Shown in pieces: positions 1-10,701 of a stretch of DNA of 64,000 bases. The stretch is from contig JANXSK010000195.1 of NCBI GenBank assembly GCA_025352695.1, positions 1-64,000 of the forward strand, in the 5' to 3' direction. The stretch is from Ferruginibacter sp. Lineage in GTDB: Bacteria > Bacteroidota > Bacteroidia > Chitinophagales > Chitinophagaceae. Position 1 is the first letter of the stretch. The number at the start of each line of letters is the position of its first letter. Made by a program: the position numbers and the translations under genes. The notes beneath the pieces were generated by a model that saw only the letters and a list, made by a program, of their open reading frames with translations, was not told where the DNA came from and ran no database searches.

Positions 1-117
1 CACAATGTAAATCCCATTCAATGGCTTACCTACGTTTTTGAAAATATCAACCAGCATAAAATAAATGCGATAGAACAACTGCTGCCGCAAAATTATGCAG
101 CATTAGTCAAGAGATAA
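1..117 (+). pseudogene. IS66-family transposase, C-terminal fragment (cut by window edge)
   Basis: The first 38 codons are open and end in TAA TGA. The peptide contains NPIQWLTYVFENINQHK and then IEQLLPQNY. This resembles the conserved C-terminal element of IS66 transposases (pattern NP.eWL.dvl..i..h....ieeLLP..w). The rest of the gene lies outside the window, so it cannot be said whether the element is intact. No accessory IS66 ORF is visible inside the window and I could not assign a terminal inverted repeat with certainty. Family assignment is from memory of the motif. Confidence 0.6.
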
Positions 118-184
118 TGATGGGGTTGGTAGAGGGGATACAAGCGTACAGCTATCTGCCTACAAAAAAGAATCTCCAAAATAA

Positions 185-220
185 AAAATCCTCTTCTCAA
201 TTGCTTGAGATGAGGATTTT
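185..220 (-). terminator. Intrinsic terminator of the giant T9SS gene
   Basis: AAAATCCTC (185-193) pairs with GAGGATTTT (212-220), and the inner TCTCAA pairs with TTGAGA around a TTGC loop. That is about 15 pairs with one T-T mismatch. The hairpin lies just past the stop codon of the 2713-residue gene. A closely similar hairpin recurs at 8898-8934 (see findings). Confidence 0.75.
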
Positions 221-238
221 ATGAAGATTAGGATATGT

Positions 239-3200
239 TTAATTTACAATTACTTTAATCATCGTTATTTTTTTATCCGGTGCCGTTACCTGCAGTTCAT
301 ACGCTCCTGAAATAAGTTTCCGATCCGGCTTAATTGTTTCAGTAGAAGTACCGCCTGCGTGGCTGATTCTATTGGTTAAAAACACCTGACCAAGATAATT
401 CAATAACCTTACTTCATAAACGCCTGGTAACATACCATTCATCTGTAATTGAATTACGTTTTCTGCAACCGGATTAGGGAATACATACATGACCGGAGTG
501 CTTTTAATGATTTTTACTTGAGCTACATTGCTATGCCCATTCACATTGTTATTACTGATACCACGGATTCTGTAATAGTAAGTGCCAAGTGCAGGCGATA
601 CATCCAACCAAGTGTAACCAACCCGGGCTGCACTATTTCCTGATGAAGGTATGGTACCTACTTTTGTAAAATGAATGCCATCCGTTGAGCGCTCAATTTC
701 ATATGTTTTAATATCCAGTTCGCTGGTAACATTCCATTCAACACCGATGTCGCTATTGAGTACGGTAGCTGTTAGTTTGGTATAACTAACCAAAGGTTTA
801 AATATTACCCTAAAGCGATCTTCAGCGGCAGAGGCTGCGTCGGCAGTAACTTCAAAATCCAGTTGAGTAGTACCAGTCATATTCAACGGCGATAACTTGT
901 TTAAAAATCTATCTTCTACAAAACCTGCAAGGTTATCCCTGTCCAGTTTCGATGCTGTAAATTCAAACTGGTATTTATGTTGTTTATTGCTGGTAAACCT
1001 ATAAAAAATAGTATCCCTGTTTTCAAGTAACGGCCTTCTGTTGATGGCTAAAAAGGTAGTGCCACATAATAAACCAAATGTTTCATTCACATTACCAAAT
1101 TTCAGTGCATCCTGTAAATCTACACCCGAATGATAGCTCTCGTCAAACTCTGCTAAATTACCGTCACCCAATAACTTGCTGCCATCGGCATTAATCAAAT
1201 ACAAATTAGTTCTAAGTGATTGTGTACCACCCGGGCTCATAGGTCTAAACATGTTTAAATTATTTGCAGTTGCTTTATCGGGTTCGTTAATGTCAACGGA
1301 AGCAGGCGTTCCTAAAGAAGAAGTCACTACAAAAAATGCTTCACTTGATTGAATAAAATTGTTTGGATTTCCTCCTGATGGTGAGGGAGTTCCTGTATAA
1401 GTACCGGTACCACCAAAGTCATCCATTACTACATAACCTCCTACCTCGTTAACTCTTGGATCCCAAACATAGAAACGTCTTACCAGGTTATTTAAGGTTA
1501 ATTTATTAAAGTCAATCGGACAAGCATACGGGTTACCTATCAAAGTGAAAGTTCCAGAAGTATTTGATACTGCTGCAAAATTTTGTGTGCCTGTTTGCAA
1601 CTTACCGGTACTGCTTAAAGTGGTATTATTCGTAAATGGAATAGAGGTGGTTGCCGGATTTCTATCTCCCCTTACAAACATTAAATACCCTTTATTAGCT
1701 GCAGTAGCGGTACTATTTGACAGCAGCATTGACTTGGTATCTAATACATCCGTATAAACACTTCCGATTTTTAGGGAAGGATTCATTTTCTGACTCATAT
1801 CCAACCCATTAGCCACTGTAACAACGGGACCGGTAACGAGTGTACCTTTCCCTGCTACATAGTTTCCTCCATTTTGCCAGGAATTATAAATATTTCCTGT
1901 ATTGGACAATGGAGCCGTAATTAAACGCCATGCCCTGTAAGAAGGATAATAACGCTGAACGGTTACATTGCCCAGAATTTGATTTCCAAGTAGTGTACTA
2001 TCTTTTGTGATATCTGCTACCCTTGCAGTACTTGTAGCAGTAGATACCAATACGATATTATTGCCCGTATTCAACGTAGCATTGCTTATGCCAAAAGAAA
2101 GATCCCCTGTAATATTTAATAAACCTCCACCGCCCGTTACGGACAAACTGGTATTACTTACAGTAATATTTTTTATTGTGCTGCCAGTAAAAACACTACC
2201 GGCAATCGTTTGTGCTGATGTTCCATTAAAATTTAAAGTGCCATTGCTAACATCTAAAATCCCACTATTGGTTATGGTGCCCGCAATCTGCAAAATTCCA
2301 GAACCATTAACAGTTAAAGAAGCACCAGAATTTATAATCAGGTTATTGATGGTTGCAGTACCAGAGTTTAAAACAGGCTTATTGGTAACATTCTGAATAA
2401 TAACATTAGCGCAACTTGTTGAAGGCAATAATCCATCTGACCAGTTAGAAAGGGTGTTCCAATTTGAACTGGTAACGCCTGTCCATACATTGTGCAAGCC
2501 TACCGTAGCAATAGTAGAATAGGCTCCAGTGCAGGTTCCGCTTTGAACATAGGTACGGTAATATATTGTTGTAATTGCAGCTGTGTAAGATTGTGAAGTG
2601 GTTGAATTGGCAATTACTGTACCGGCTGTAGCAAAATTATCCAATGACGATTCCCACCGAACTACACTACCTGTATTTCCGGTTAAGGTTAAGGTTCCTG
2701 TTCCGCTGGTACACACAGAAACAGATAGTAACGTACCTGCAACAGTTACTGGACTTACCGTTATAGTTACATTAGTATTTGTAGGCGTGCAGGTGCCAGC
2801 TGTGGTGGTAACTGTATATGTTTTACTACCACTGGTTGTAGGTGTTAGAATAACTGATTGGGTGTTGGTAACATTAAGATCGGTGGCTGGAGACCATGAA
2901 TAGGTAAGTGGATTTAGTGCACCAACACCAGTAGGATTAGTTACACTATTTGTTACCACCACATTATCAATTGCCCATACACTATTTGCAGAACCAAAGT
3001 AATTAAATCTGAGTTTTAAATTTGACCTGCCGAGATAAGCATTTAAGTCAATAGCTTCTAAAAATGTCATTCCGTTGGTTGGTCCCTGAAAGGCTGCCCC
3101 CGTATAAGTTTTCAGTGTTGTATAAGTAAAACCTCCATCAGTAGATATTTCAACTTTTGCAGTGGTTCCGGCTCTTAAATCGTAAGCTTCATTGAAAACT

Positions 3201-6200
3201 AAAACTGCCGTTGATAATCCAAAAGTACTAAAAGTAGGAGTGGTTAATATACTGGGGTTTGTTGGTGGCGTTCCGGCAACAATGAAAATACTTCCCCCGC
3301 TACCCGATGCAGAACTGTACTGATTACCACTATAAAATTTGCCTGCATTTGTATACCCCCAAATAAAATCAGAGGCCGTATTATTATTACTAGCATTGCC
3401 ATTCATACCACCCCAGTTAATAGGACTCGTACTCGAAAAGTCTCCGCCATTAATTACCAAACCAGTACTTGAATAACCAGATGCTGTTAATGTAATAGGC
3501 ACACCTATACAAGTTGTTAGTGAAGGGGTTGCTGTTATTGTTGCAACAAAAGCCGGATTTACAATAACCTGAGCATATGCAGAATTTGCAGTAGCAACAC
3601 ACACACCACTTTGCACTACCGCCCTATAAAAAGTTGTTTGCATTAAATTAGTATACGTAAGCGCAGTCGTAGTGTTGCTTATCGGCGTCCAGGTTGTGCC
3701 AAAATCTAATGATTGTTCCCACCTGATAACTGATCCTGTATGACCTGATAAAGTAATTGTTGCATTGTTTAAATTGTAACATTCAGTTTTTAGTGAAGGA
3801 GTAACAGTACCGCCGACAGCTGTAGTATTAATAGTTACCACAAAAACTGTGGTTGCAGGTCCATTACATCCTGCGGCACTGGCAGTAATGGTGGTGGTGC
3901 CGCTCCATGTTGCTGCATAGGTTACTGCACCTGTTGCTAGCGCTATCGTGTTGCCACCTGATATACTTGCGGCATCTAGGCTATAGGTAATGCTTGTTGA
4001 ATTTGTAGCAGTTGTTGTAGTAGTAATAGTTCCAGCTCCCTGACAACGGGTTGATGTAGCCGGTGAAAATGCGTTTATGATTACTGTTGGTGTAATCGTA
4101 ACTGTATGAATAGCTGTTTTAGGTCCGTTACACCCTGCCGCACTGGCGGTAATAACTGAAGTTCCACTCCAGCCGGCAGCATAGGTTACTGCACCGGTAC
4201 TGGGAACAATAGTATTGCCAGCCCCTGTACTGGTTGCATCTAAACTATAGGTTATGCCTGTATTGTTTGTAGCAGTTGCCCCATACGTAAGGGTTCCGGC
4301 CCCCTGGCACCTTGTTGAAGTTGCACCTAAACTAAATACTGGTATTCCCACAGTAGCGGTAACGGTTACTGTATGTAAGGCTGTTAGTGGTCCGTTACAT
4401 CCTGCCGCACTGGCGGTAATAACAGAAGTTCCGCTCCAGCCTGCTGCAAATGTTACATCACCCGTTGTTGAAACAATTGAATTTCCTCCTCCAAGACTTG
4501 TCACATCTAAGCTATATGCAATGCCTGTGGTATTGGTTGCCGCAGCATCATAAGTAACAGTCCCTGCACCCTGGCATCTTATGGAAGTTGCTCCAAGGGT
4601 GAATACCGGGGTAGTTACAGAAGGGCTTATAGTAACTACCCTGAAATTTGAAGATGGGCCACCGCAACCACTTGCAGAAACCTGTATGTTCACCGTTCCT
4701 GAAAAACCATTTGCCCAAGTCATTACACCACCGGCTGAAATAGTACCGGCAGAGGGATTATTAATTGACCATGTGAGGCCTGTGTTACCGGGTGCAGTTG
4801 CAGCGTAGGTTGTAGTGGTAGTTCCGTTGGTAAGCTGGCACGCAGGATCTGTGCCGCTGGATACAGATATCGAAGGTGTTCCAACAATCGCGGTGACAGT
4901 GATTGGTAATGTTACTACTACAGGTCCGCAGTTACCCGTTTTTGCAATTGTATACACCACATTGTATGGTCCTGCGCTTGTTGTTGTTGATGGCGTAATT
5001 GTTCCTGTAGCAGGGTCGATACCCAAACCAGTGGGTGTACTGCTAAAAGTTCCTGTATTATCCCCGGAAATAGTTATTGTATGTGGCGAACCATCAGCAA
5101 TACAAAAACTGGTAGTACCGCCATAACTAATGCTGGCTGAAGGTGCTGCATCTACTTCAACGAAAGTAGTAAATGGTGATATAGGGCAACCCGGAGGGGC
5201 GTAGCTTACCGTATACGTATTAGGCGTAGTTGATGAAGGAGTAACTGTACCTGTTGTACTATTAATAGTTAATCCCGCAGTTGACGAGAATATACCCCCG
5301 GTATAATTTCCTGTACCCGTCAGGTTCACTGTTTTAGGGCCATCAGCAGTACAGTAAGGCTGAGTAGGGTAATTAATGCTACCTGTAGGGTTCGCTGCAA
5401 TAGTAACAGTAGTTTGTATTTGAACTGTACCACAAGAGCCCGAAGGAGGAATTGTATAAGTTACTGTGTAAGTTCCCGGCGTACTTCCGTTAGGATTAAT
5501 TTCGCCGGTACTTGTATTTGTAAATGTTAAGCCTGCGGTACTTGAAAATGTTCCGCCCGAAGCACCTGTCACAGTTGGAGTAGCAGTTGTATAAGCCAGG
5601 CAATAGGGGCTTCCGGCATAGGTAACAGTTGCAGTTGGTGCTGCAACAATACTAAACGTTGTTGTTATAGGAATTGAAGCGCAACCACCTGTTGCTGGAA
5701 TTGTATAAATTATGGTATGGCTACCTACACTACTTCCATTAGGTGTAAATGACCCGTTACCTGTATTCAGCACCAGTTGGGCATCGGATGAAAAACCACC
5801 GCCTGAATATGCACCAGTACCTGTTAATGTTACAGTTTTCGGTGCTATATCAGAATTACAAAATGGAGCTCCTGTATAACTAATAGCTGCAGTTGGAAGC
5901 GCTGTTATCTTTACCGTTGTTGATAACGTAAATGCACCTGCGCCGGTTTTACTATATGTTACTGTATACGTGTTAGGCGTACTTGTACTGGGAAGGATAT
6001 TTCCTGTTGTAGCATTGATGCTTAAGCCTGCTGGTAATGCGGAAAAAGCTGCACTTGCATCAGCACTGGTATTGGTATATGTAACAGTATGTGAACTATT
6101 ATCTGAACTACAATAAGGGGCACCACTATATGATATGGAAGCAGTGCTAATAGTAACAGGTGTAGTTGCCGACACCAAACTACATCCCCCTGCCGCTGCT

Positions 6201-8380
6201 ATAATGTATGTTACTGTATAAGCACCGAGGCTACTACCATTTGGAGTAATTGCGCCGGTAGAGCTGTTAATAATAAGCCCACCAGGTGTAGCAGAAAAAG
6301 TGCCTCCGGTATAGGCATTTGTACCGGTAAGGGTTACCGCTTGTGGAGTTGTAATAATTGTAGCCATTGTGGATGGCGAATAGAACAGGCTGGTGATAGT
6401 AGGGGGCTGGGTTACGGTAAGTTGTGCTGAATTGGAATTGACCGAACCATTGATATTAGTAAATACTGCACGATAAAAATATCCTGTAACGGCTGCAGTT
6501 GCCCCCGTAATATTTAAAGTTGTAGTTGTAAAATTTGAATAGATACCACCATCCGTTCCGGCAATAATATTATTCCATAAAGTACCATTGGTACTGCGTT
6601 GCCAAAAAACAGAAGCCGCAGGAGTGGATGAAGCTGTACTTGTAAAAAATGTGTTACTATTGTTACATATTGCAACTGAAGCCGGCTGTGGTAAATTTAC
6701 AATAGGCGCCCCTGTTGATTCGCCCACACAAAAATCGCCAAAGCCTGTTAAGCTTAATGCCTGTGTGCTAGTGGCTGTTAGTGCGCCGGTGGTTGTTATA
6801 CTCCAGGCAGAGCTACTATAGTCCCTTACTATAAAACTTGAGGTAGTAGCCCCACCCTGTATATCTCCCGCAACAAAATTAAAGGTAGCATCATAAGTAC
6901 CAGATAATGCGCCTGAGCCTGCTAGCGTCCAATAGCGTTTTACATATTTTGTAGTACTTATTCCAGATGTTGCAAGAGCAGGATGTTGAAGCGCTGCAGG
7001 TGTTATGGCTAAATCACCGGTAACAAATGCAGTGGTGGCATAATTAATTAACACGGGTGAATAATTAGTGGCATCGCCCACATAAAAAGTATAGGAAGAT
7101 GCAGCACTGGCAATATGTCTTTGCAATGTACCATTTACCCATCCATTTGTCCTACTCACACTATTTAATGCAATCACTTTAAAAGAGGAGGTGGTAGTAA
7201 GCACTCCGTTATTAAGTGCGAGGCTATTACTGGCAGTTATATTATTACTGATACTTACAGTTGCACCTACTCCTGTATTATCGATACTTAAATTAAAAAA
7301 TGAAAATCCAACCGCAGGAATAGTTTGTGCAGCAGCACCGTTAAAACTAACCGTACTTCCATTAGTTACAATATAAGCACCGGAACCTGGTGAAAAACTT
7401 CCTGCAATACCTACCGTGCCAGTTCCAGGTAATGTTCTTGGGCCATTAGCAGTATTACTTAAATTGTAATAGTTAACAGCAGCAATCGTTTGGCTTGCAG
7501 TGGAATTATAATTTACTGTAGCCCCTATTGCAATATTCGTATTTATAGAAGTAAAGCCCGGCCAGGTTGTTGCCGGTGAGCCAGTACCAATATTAAACGT
7601 TCCAGATGTAAAAGTAAATGTTCCGGCACTTGTAATTTGTTTGCCATTATCATTGAGGATACTATTTGCAGTAACATCACCAATGATCAATGCTGTAACC
7701 GTTACCGCAGCTGTAAGGCTTACACCTGCAGCATTATTTATAATTAAAGTATTTATTGTTGCTGCTGTAGTAGGTAATCCCAAAGTTGCTTGAAGTGCAG
7801 TGCCATTAAATTCATAATTAGCTCCATTGGTTAAAGTTACTGTAGAACTAATTCCAGCAGTTTTTTCTATTGAACAATTAGCTCCAACAACACCTAAAAT
7901 ATTACCAGTTTTAAAAGTTGCATTTGCTAACAAAATAAAAGAATTCGAGCTATTATTGTCATTTAAGGATACTTTACCTGTTGCTCCAAAAATTATGGTA
8001 CCGGTAACGGTCATTGATGTGTTATTGTTTTTTTTCCCATTTAATGTAATTGTAACACCATTATTGATTGTAATAGAACCTAATACTTGTATTGTTACTC
8101 CACTACCTGATGCAGCTGCAGATCCAAATATTGTATTTGCTCCGAAAGTTCCACTTATTACAACCGGAATATTAAAAATATCTCCATTAGTAATAAAATC
8201 TGCTGCAGCTGTTCCACCACCACCAGCAACTGTATTCCAACTAGCAGGTGTTTGCGCATTTGCCGCTCCTGCAGCTGTAAGATAATATGTATTGGCATTT
8301 GCCCAATAACCAAACAACAAAAAAGAGAAGAATATAAAAAGAGATTTAAACTGTCTGGCAGGTAAGTAAATTTTCCTCAT
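239..8380 (-). CDS. Giant repetitive surface/secreted protein with T9SS type A sorting domain
   Basis: This 2713-residue protein starts with a signal peptide (MRKIYLPARQFKSLFIFFSF, hydrophobic to about residue 28). Residues about 30-560 are short degenerate Asn/Thr/Gly-rich units (LIINNAAGVSLT type) of the kind that form beta-helices. From about 560 to 1250 come Ig/PKD-like units carrying 'YTGAPFC' and 'FSSTAGLTIN..TG.I.P' motifs. Next come three or more near-identical modules of about 88 residues ('STRCQGAGT...AGWSGTSVITASAAGCNGP'). After these come further Ig-like units with a jelly-roll-like insert, a FN3-like segment and a C-terminal sorting domain (VFPNPVAENVIQLQMNG...GAYELQVTAPDK). Known family logic: such cargo crosses the outer membrane by the type IX system and is shed or anchored at the surface, often as an adhesin. 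Ligand unknown. The plus-strand ORFs listed over it are shadows of its repetitive codons. Confidence 0.9.
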   Translation of the reverse strand: MRKIYLPARQFKSLFIFFSFLLFGYWANANTYYLTAAGAANAQTPASWNTVAGGGGTAAADFITNGDIFNIPVVISGTFGANTIFGSAAASGSGVTIQVLGSITINNGVTITLNGKKNNNTSMTVTGTIIFGATGKVSLNDNNSSNSFILLANATFKTGNILGVVGANCSIEKTAGISSTVTLTNGANYEFNGTALQATLGLPTTAATINTLIINNAAGVSLTAAVTVTALIIGDVTANSILNDNGKQITSAGTFTFTSGTFNIGTGSPATTWPGFTSINTNIAIGATVNYNSTASQTIAAVNYYNLSNTANGPRTLPGTGTVGIAGSFSPGSGAYIVTNGSTVSFNGAAAQTIPAVGFSFFNLSIDNTGVGATVSISNNITASNSLALNNGVLTTTSSFKVIALNSVSRTNGWVNGTLQRHIASAASSYTFYVGDATNYSPVLINYATTAFVTGDLAITPAALQHPALATSGISTTKYVKRYWTLAGSGALSGTYDATFNFVAGDIQGGATTSSFIVRDYSSSAWSITTTGALTATSTQALSLTGFGDFCVGESTGAPIVNLPQPASVAICNNSNTFFTSTASSTPAASVFWQRSTNGTLWNNIIAGTDGGIYSNFTTTTLNITGATAAVTGYFYRAVFTNINGSVNSNSAQLTVTQPPTITSLFYSPSTMATIITTPQAVTLTGTNAYTGGTFSATPGGLIINSSTGAITPNGSSLGAYTVTYIIAAAGGCSLVSATTPVTISTASISYSGAPYCSSDNSSHTVTYTNTSADASAAFSALPAGLSINATTGNILPSTSTPNTYTVTYSKTGAGAFTLSTTVKITALPTAAISYTGAPFCNSDIAPKTVTLTGTGAYSGGGFSSDAQLVLNTGNGSFTPNGSSVGSHTIIYTIPATGGCASIPITTTFSIVAAPTATVTYAGSPYCLAYTTATPTVTGASGGTFSSTAGLTFTNTSTGEINPNGSTPGTYTVTYTIPPSGSCGTVQIQTTVTIAANPTGSINYPTQPYCTADGPKTVNLTGTGNYTGGIFSSTAGLTINSTTGTVTPSSTTPNTYTVSYAPPGCPISPFTTFVEVDAAPSASISYGGTTSFCIADGSPHTITISGDNTGTFSSTPTGLGIDPATGTITPSTTTSAGPYNVVYTIAKTGNCGPVVVTLPITVTAIVGTPSISVSSGTDPACQLTNGTTTTTYAATAPGNTGLTWSINNPSAGTISAGGVMTWANGFSGTVNIQVSASGCGGPSSNFRVVTISPSVTTPVFTLGATSIRCQGAGTVTYDAAATNTTGIAYSLDVTSLGGGNSIVSTTGDVTFAAGWSGTSVITASAAGCNGPLTALHTVTVTATVGIPVFSLGATSTRCQGAGTLTYGATATNNTGITYSLDATSTGAGNTIVPSTGAVTYAAGWSGTSVITASAAGCNGPKTAIHTVTITPTVIINAFSPATSTRCQGAGTITTTTTATNSTSITYSLDAASISGGNTIALATGAVTYAATWSGTTTITASAAGCNGPATTVFVVTINTTAVGGTVTPSLKTECYNLNNATITLSGHTGSVIRWEQSLDFGTTWTPISNTTTALTYTNLMQTTFYRAVVQSGVCVATANSAYAQVIVNPAFVATITATPSLTTCIGVPITLTASGYSSTGLVINGGDFSSTSPINWGGMNGNASNNNTASDFIWGYTNAGKFYSGNQYSSASGSGGSIFIVAGTPPTNPSILTTPTFSTFGLSTAVLVFNEAYDLRAGTTAKVEISTDGGFTYTTLKTYTGAAFQGPTNGMTFLEAIDLNAYLGRSNLKLRFNYFGSANSVWAIDNVVVTNSVTNPTGVGALNPLTYSWSPATDLNVTNTQSVILTPTTSGSKTYTVTTTAGTCTPTNTNVTITVSPVTVAGTLLSVSVCTSGTGTLTLTGNTGSVVRWESSLDNFATAGTVIANSTTSQSYTAAITTIYYRTYVQSGTCTGAYSTIATVGLHNVWTGVTSSNWNTLSNWSDGLLPSTSCANVIIQNVTNKPVLNSGTATINNLIINSGASLTVNGSGILQIAGTITNSGILDVSNGTLNFNGTSAQTIAGSVFTGSTIKNITVSNTSLSVTGGGGLLNITGDLSFGISNATLNTGNNIVLVSTATSTARVADITKDSTLLGNQILGNVTVQRYYPSYRAWRLITAPLSNTGNIYNSWQNGGNYVAGKGTLVTGPVVTVANGLDMSQKMNPSLKIGSVYTDVLDTKSMLLSNSTATAANKGYLMFVRGDRNPATTSIPFTNNTTLSSTGKLQTGTQNFAAVSNTSGTFTLIGNPYACPIDFNKLTLNNLVRRFYVWDPRVNEVGGYVVMDDFGGTGTYTGTPSPSGGNPNNFIQSSEAFFVVTSSLGTPASVDINEPDKATANNLNMFRPMSPGGTQSLRTNLYLINADGSKLLGDGNLAEFDESYHSGVDLQDALKFGNVNETFGLLCGTTFLAINRRPLLENRDTIFYRFTSNKQHKYQFEFTASKLDRDNLAGFVEDRFLNKLSPLNMTGTTQLDFEVTADAASAAEDRFRVIFKPLVSYTKLTATVLNSDIGVEWNVTSELDIKTYEIERSTDGIHFTKVGTIPSSGNSAARVGYTWLDVSPALGTYYYRIRGISNNNVNGHSNVAQVKIIKSTPVMYVFPNPVAENVIQLQMNGMLPGVYEVRLLNYLGQVFLTNRISHAGGTSTETIKPDRKLISGAYELQVTAPDKKITMIKVIVN
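3830..4640 (-). repeat. Tandem coding repeat, period about 264-267 bp
   Basis: A recognisable block beginning ggtcc(g/a)ttac recurs at 3858, 4122 and 4389, giving spacings of 264 and 267 bp. A more diverged unit lies near 4645. Each unit encodes one 'CQGAGT...GWSGTSVITASAAGCNGP' module of the giant T9SS protein. The high nucleotide identity implies recent duplication or homogenisation, so copy number may vary between strains or be mis-assembled. Confidence 0.8.
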
Positions 8381-10310
8381 AAATAAAAATTAAAAAAGTG
8401 GGAGTGTAAACTGTAAACAAGTGAAATTTTGCAGGAAAATGGATGTTACTATATGTACTTCTAACACATTGCATATACAAAAAATAACGTATAAACTACC
8501 TTATAAAAATAATGATGGTAGGTATTAATAAACATCAACAATTTTATAACAAATGGATGACTTTTTAATAATTGTTACTATCAAGTCATACTAATAAAAC
8601 GGTCTGATTTTTTCAGGATGGGAATAATACGATTTTCTTGTAGGAATTCAGAAAGGATTGGAGGATTGAGGTAAATGTTCTTATAAAAAAACAAATCTAA
8701 TAATAAAACAATGGAACTCCTAACTAAATGAAGATTTTATTTTTAATGATTAGGCAATAGTTGTACAAATAAAAATTAACTTACATATAAAAGGAGAAGA
8801 TATCAATTTTATATTCCTACTAAAGTATCATGTTGCCTGCGCAGTTTCTAGCATAAACTTATTAATCAATTAACTTACAATCTTTGTATACGGTTAAAAA
8901 ATCCTTTTCTCAATTTTTTAAGAGGAGGATTTTTATGAAGATTAGGATGTGTTTGATTTACAATTATTAATCAATTAATTCGAAATATTTTCTTATTTCA
9001 AAAGTATTTTTACAATATCGTAAATAGGGTCCAACATCATTTAGTTACCTTAAGTAATGAGGAAAACCTCAAACACCTTTATTGAATTAAATTTAGATAC
9101 AAACGTAAAATCTTATATTGTAATATTGAGTGTTAAAATTATTTAGTATTGTACATTTATTTCGAAAAGTCTTTACGCTATTGTATTAGCAACTGCTTTT
9201 TTTTCTTGCTAAAAGAAAAAAGCAAGCCTGAAAATAAAAAGGGTAAAATTTACTATGAAACTCTGCAATCAAAAATTCCAAAACTTTTGTAACGCCACAG
9301 TTATAATACACTTTAAAGCTTATTCTGACTTAAACTTCTTTAAGTTGTTAATTTTTTATATAAGAAATTTATATCACTTTTCATTTGAATCCACAACTAG
9401 CCTTTATTTTTAGCCATGCAGTTTTTTTAAATAAACGAAATTGATAAAAAATAAGAATTTTATTTCTTTACAATTTGGATAATAACTAAGATGTAGTATT
9501 TTTAGATTGCTGTCTCAATTATTTGTTTTACAAAACTGTAGTAAAAGTTACAGAAATAGCTGTCGTTGCCTTTCTTAATTTTTCTTTATCAATGTAATGC
9601 TAGTGTGTTGAGGCGGCATTTCTTTTAAACAGTTACTTAACCACCCTGCATTTTTTTGTCAATTTCCCATTCCGCTTAAATAGCATTATTAATAAAATTA
9701 TTTATCCGCTCCTCAGCCCCCAATTTGAAATCAAATAAATTTATTTTACAAAATTGTTTATGTAACATTAAATTGGTATTTGGCTTATTTAAATTACTTA
9801 AAGTAGCGTATTGCAGTAGTTTTTTGAAGCTGATTATGGTAAAAAATATTTATTAGCATCCCTACCAAAAATGGGTTATTTATATATTAGTTGGATGAAG
9901 CAGCTACTTACCAAACAAAGGCGAGATATGCGATCTAACTAAATATCGGAAATGCTTTATGAAGTAAATGCCTAATTAATTTGTTTAAATTATTCAATTC
10001 CAGTCATCCAAAAATAGGTTTAAGCATTTATTCACCCAACAAAGATTACTGCCTAATTCTCCAAAAATATTTTGATGAAAAAGATAAAAATTATCAGTTG
10101 TTCTGTAATTTAAGTCTAAAAGGATGCTCTTCATTATTTATTAATAAGCAGGAGTAGACTTACATTAAAAAATAGTAATTATACTACATATAATTCGTGA
10201 TACTTTATGCCGTAATTTTTTTTCACCTACTTAATTTTGAATAGCGATTTTTTTTACTTTAATAAAAAAATAGCAAATAATTAGAATGATCATTTATAAA
10301 ATCCAATACA
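8381..10310. other. 1.9 kb AT-rich intergenic region without a recognisable gene
   Basis: No ORF above 60 codons on either strand. The part next to 8380 must hold the promoter of the giant gene, but I see no clean Bacteroidota -33/-7 pair. It contains a copy of the terminator and last codons of a T9SS gene (8896-8967) and an A/T hairpin near 9190-9225 (gcttttttttctt ... aagaaaaaagc). The remainder has many stops in all frames and looks like eroded sequence. Confidence 0.6.
8896..8967 (-). repeat. Second copy of the T9SS gene tail plus terminator hairpin
   Basis: This stretch matches 183-252 at most positions with small indels. The shared core is gaagattaggat.tgttt.atttacaatta. In the first copy this is the last codons (VIVN stop), 3' UTR and terminator of the giant gene. 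In this copy the stop codon position reads CAA and no ORF continues upstream. It looks like the leftover end of a lost paralogous gene. Confidence 0.7.
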
Positions 10311-10520
10311 ATGTCTAAAATTAAAAACGAAAACTGGCTAAGTGAGAAAGAGGCTTCAGCGATCCTTCAATTACCTGCAAACTTTATCAGAAAACTGGTA
10401 TTAACGGGTTCCTTAAAAGGAGTTATTGGTTATACAGTTCCAAAAGCAGAAACCTACTCTTACAATAAAACTGATATTGAAAATTATATTTTTGAAGATT
10501 CGTTTTTCTTAACCATTTAA
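10311..10520 (+). CDS. Small helix-turn-helix (MerR/excisionase-like) DNA-binding protein
   Basis: A 69-residue protein. Residues about 9-35 (WLSEKEASAILQLPANFIRK) resemble the first helices of the MerR/excisionase-type winged HTH ('HTH_17'). The segment YSYNKTDIENYIFE matches the wing-plus-helix end of that fold. Such proteins bind DNA as small regulators or recombination directionality factors. No integrase lies beside it, so a regulatory role is more likely than an Xis role, but this is inference. It stands alone between two eroded regions. Confidence 0.6.
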   Translation: MSKIKNENWLSEKEASAILQLPANFIRKLVLTGSLKGVIGYTVPKAETYSYNKTDIENYIFEDSFFLTI

Positions 10521-10701
10521 ACATATTTACTATCCCGAAACCTTACTGGCAATAATCTTTACGTAAATAAGGTTTAAAGACGAAAAACTCCTCCGATACT
10601 AATTACTGCATCTTCCAATTTATCAAACCGCTTTCCTTATGTTACATTTGTAACTATCATTCAGTTTTACAAAATTCATCTTTGCTATACAAACAAATTT
10701 T

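Noticed and set aside
120-180. Terminal inverted repeat of the IS66 element after the transposase fragment
   Set aside because: A sequence like acaagcgtacagc is present, but the other end lies outside the window, so the boundary cannot be established.
449-8285. Plus-strand ORFs of 61-152 residues across the giant gene (e.g. 7827-8285, 2007-2396)
   Set aside because: They are antisense shadows of a repetitive Thr/Asn/Gly-rich gene. Their V/P/L-rich sequence is the complement of those codons, and none has a recognisable domain or start context.
9190-9225. A/T hairpin in the 8.4-10.3 kb gap as a terminator
   Set aside because: It has complementary poly-pyrimidine/purine arms, but no gene ends near it and its stem is almost pure A/T, so it is weak evidence.
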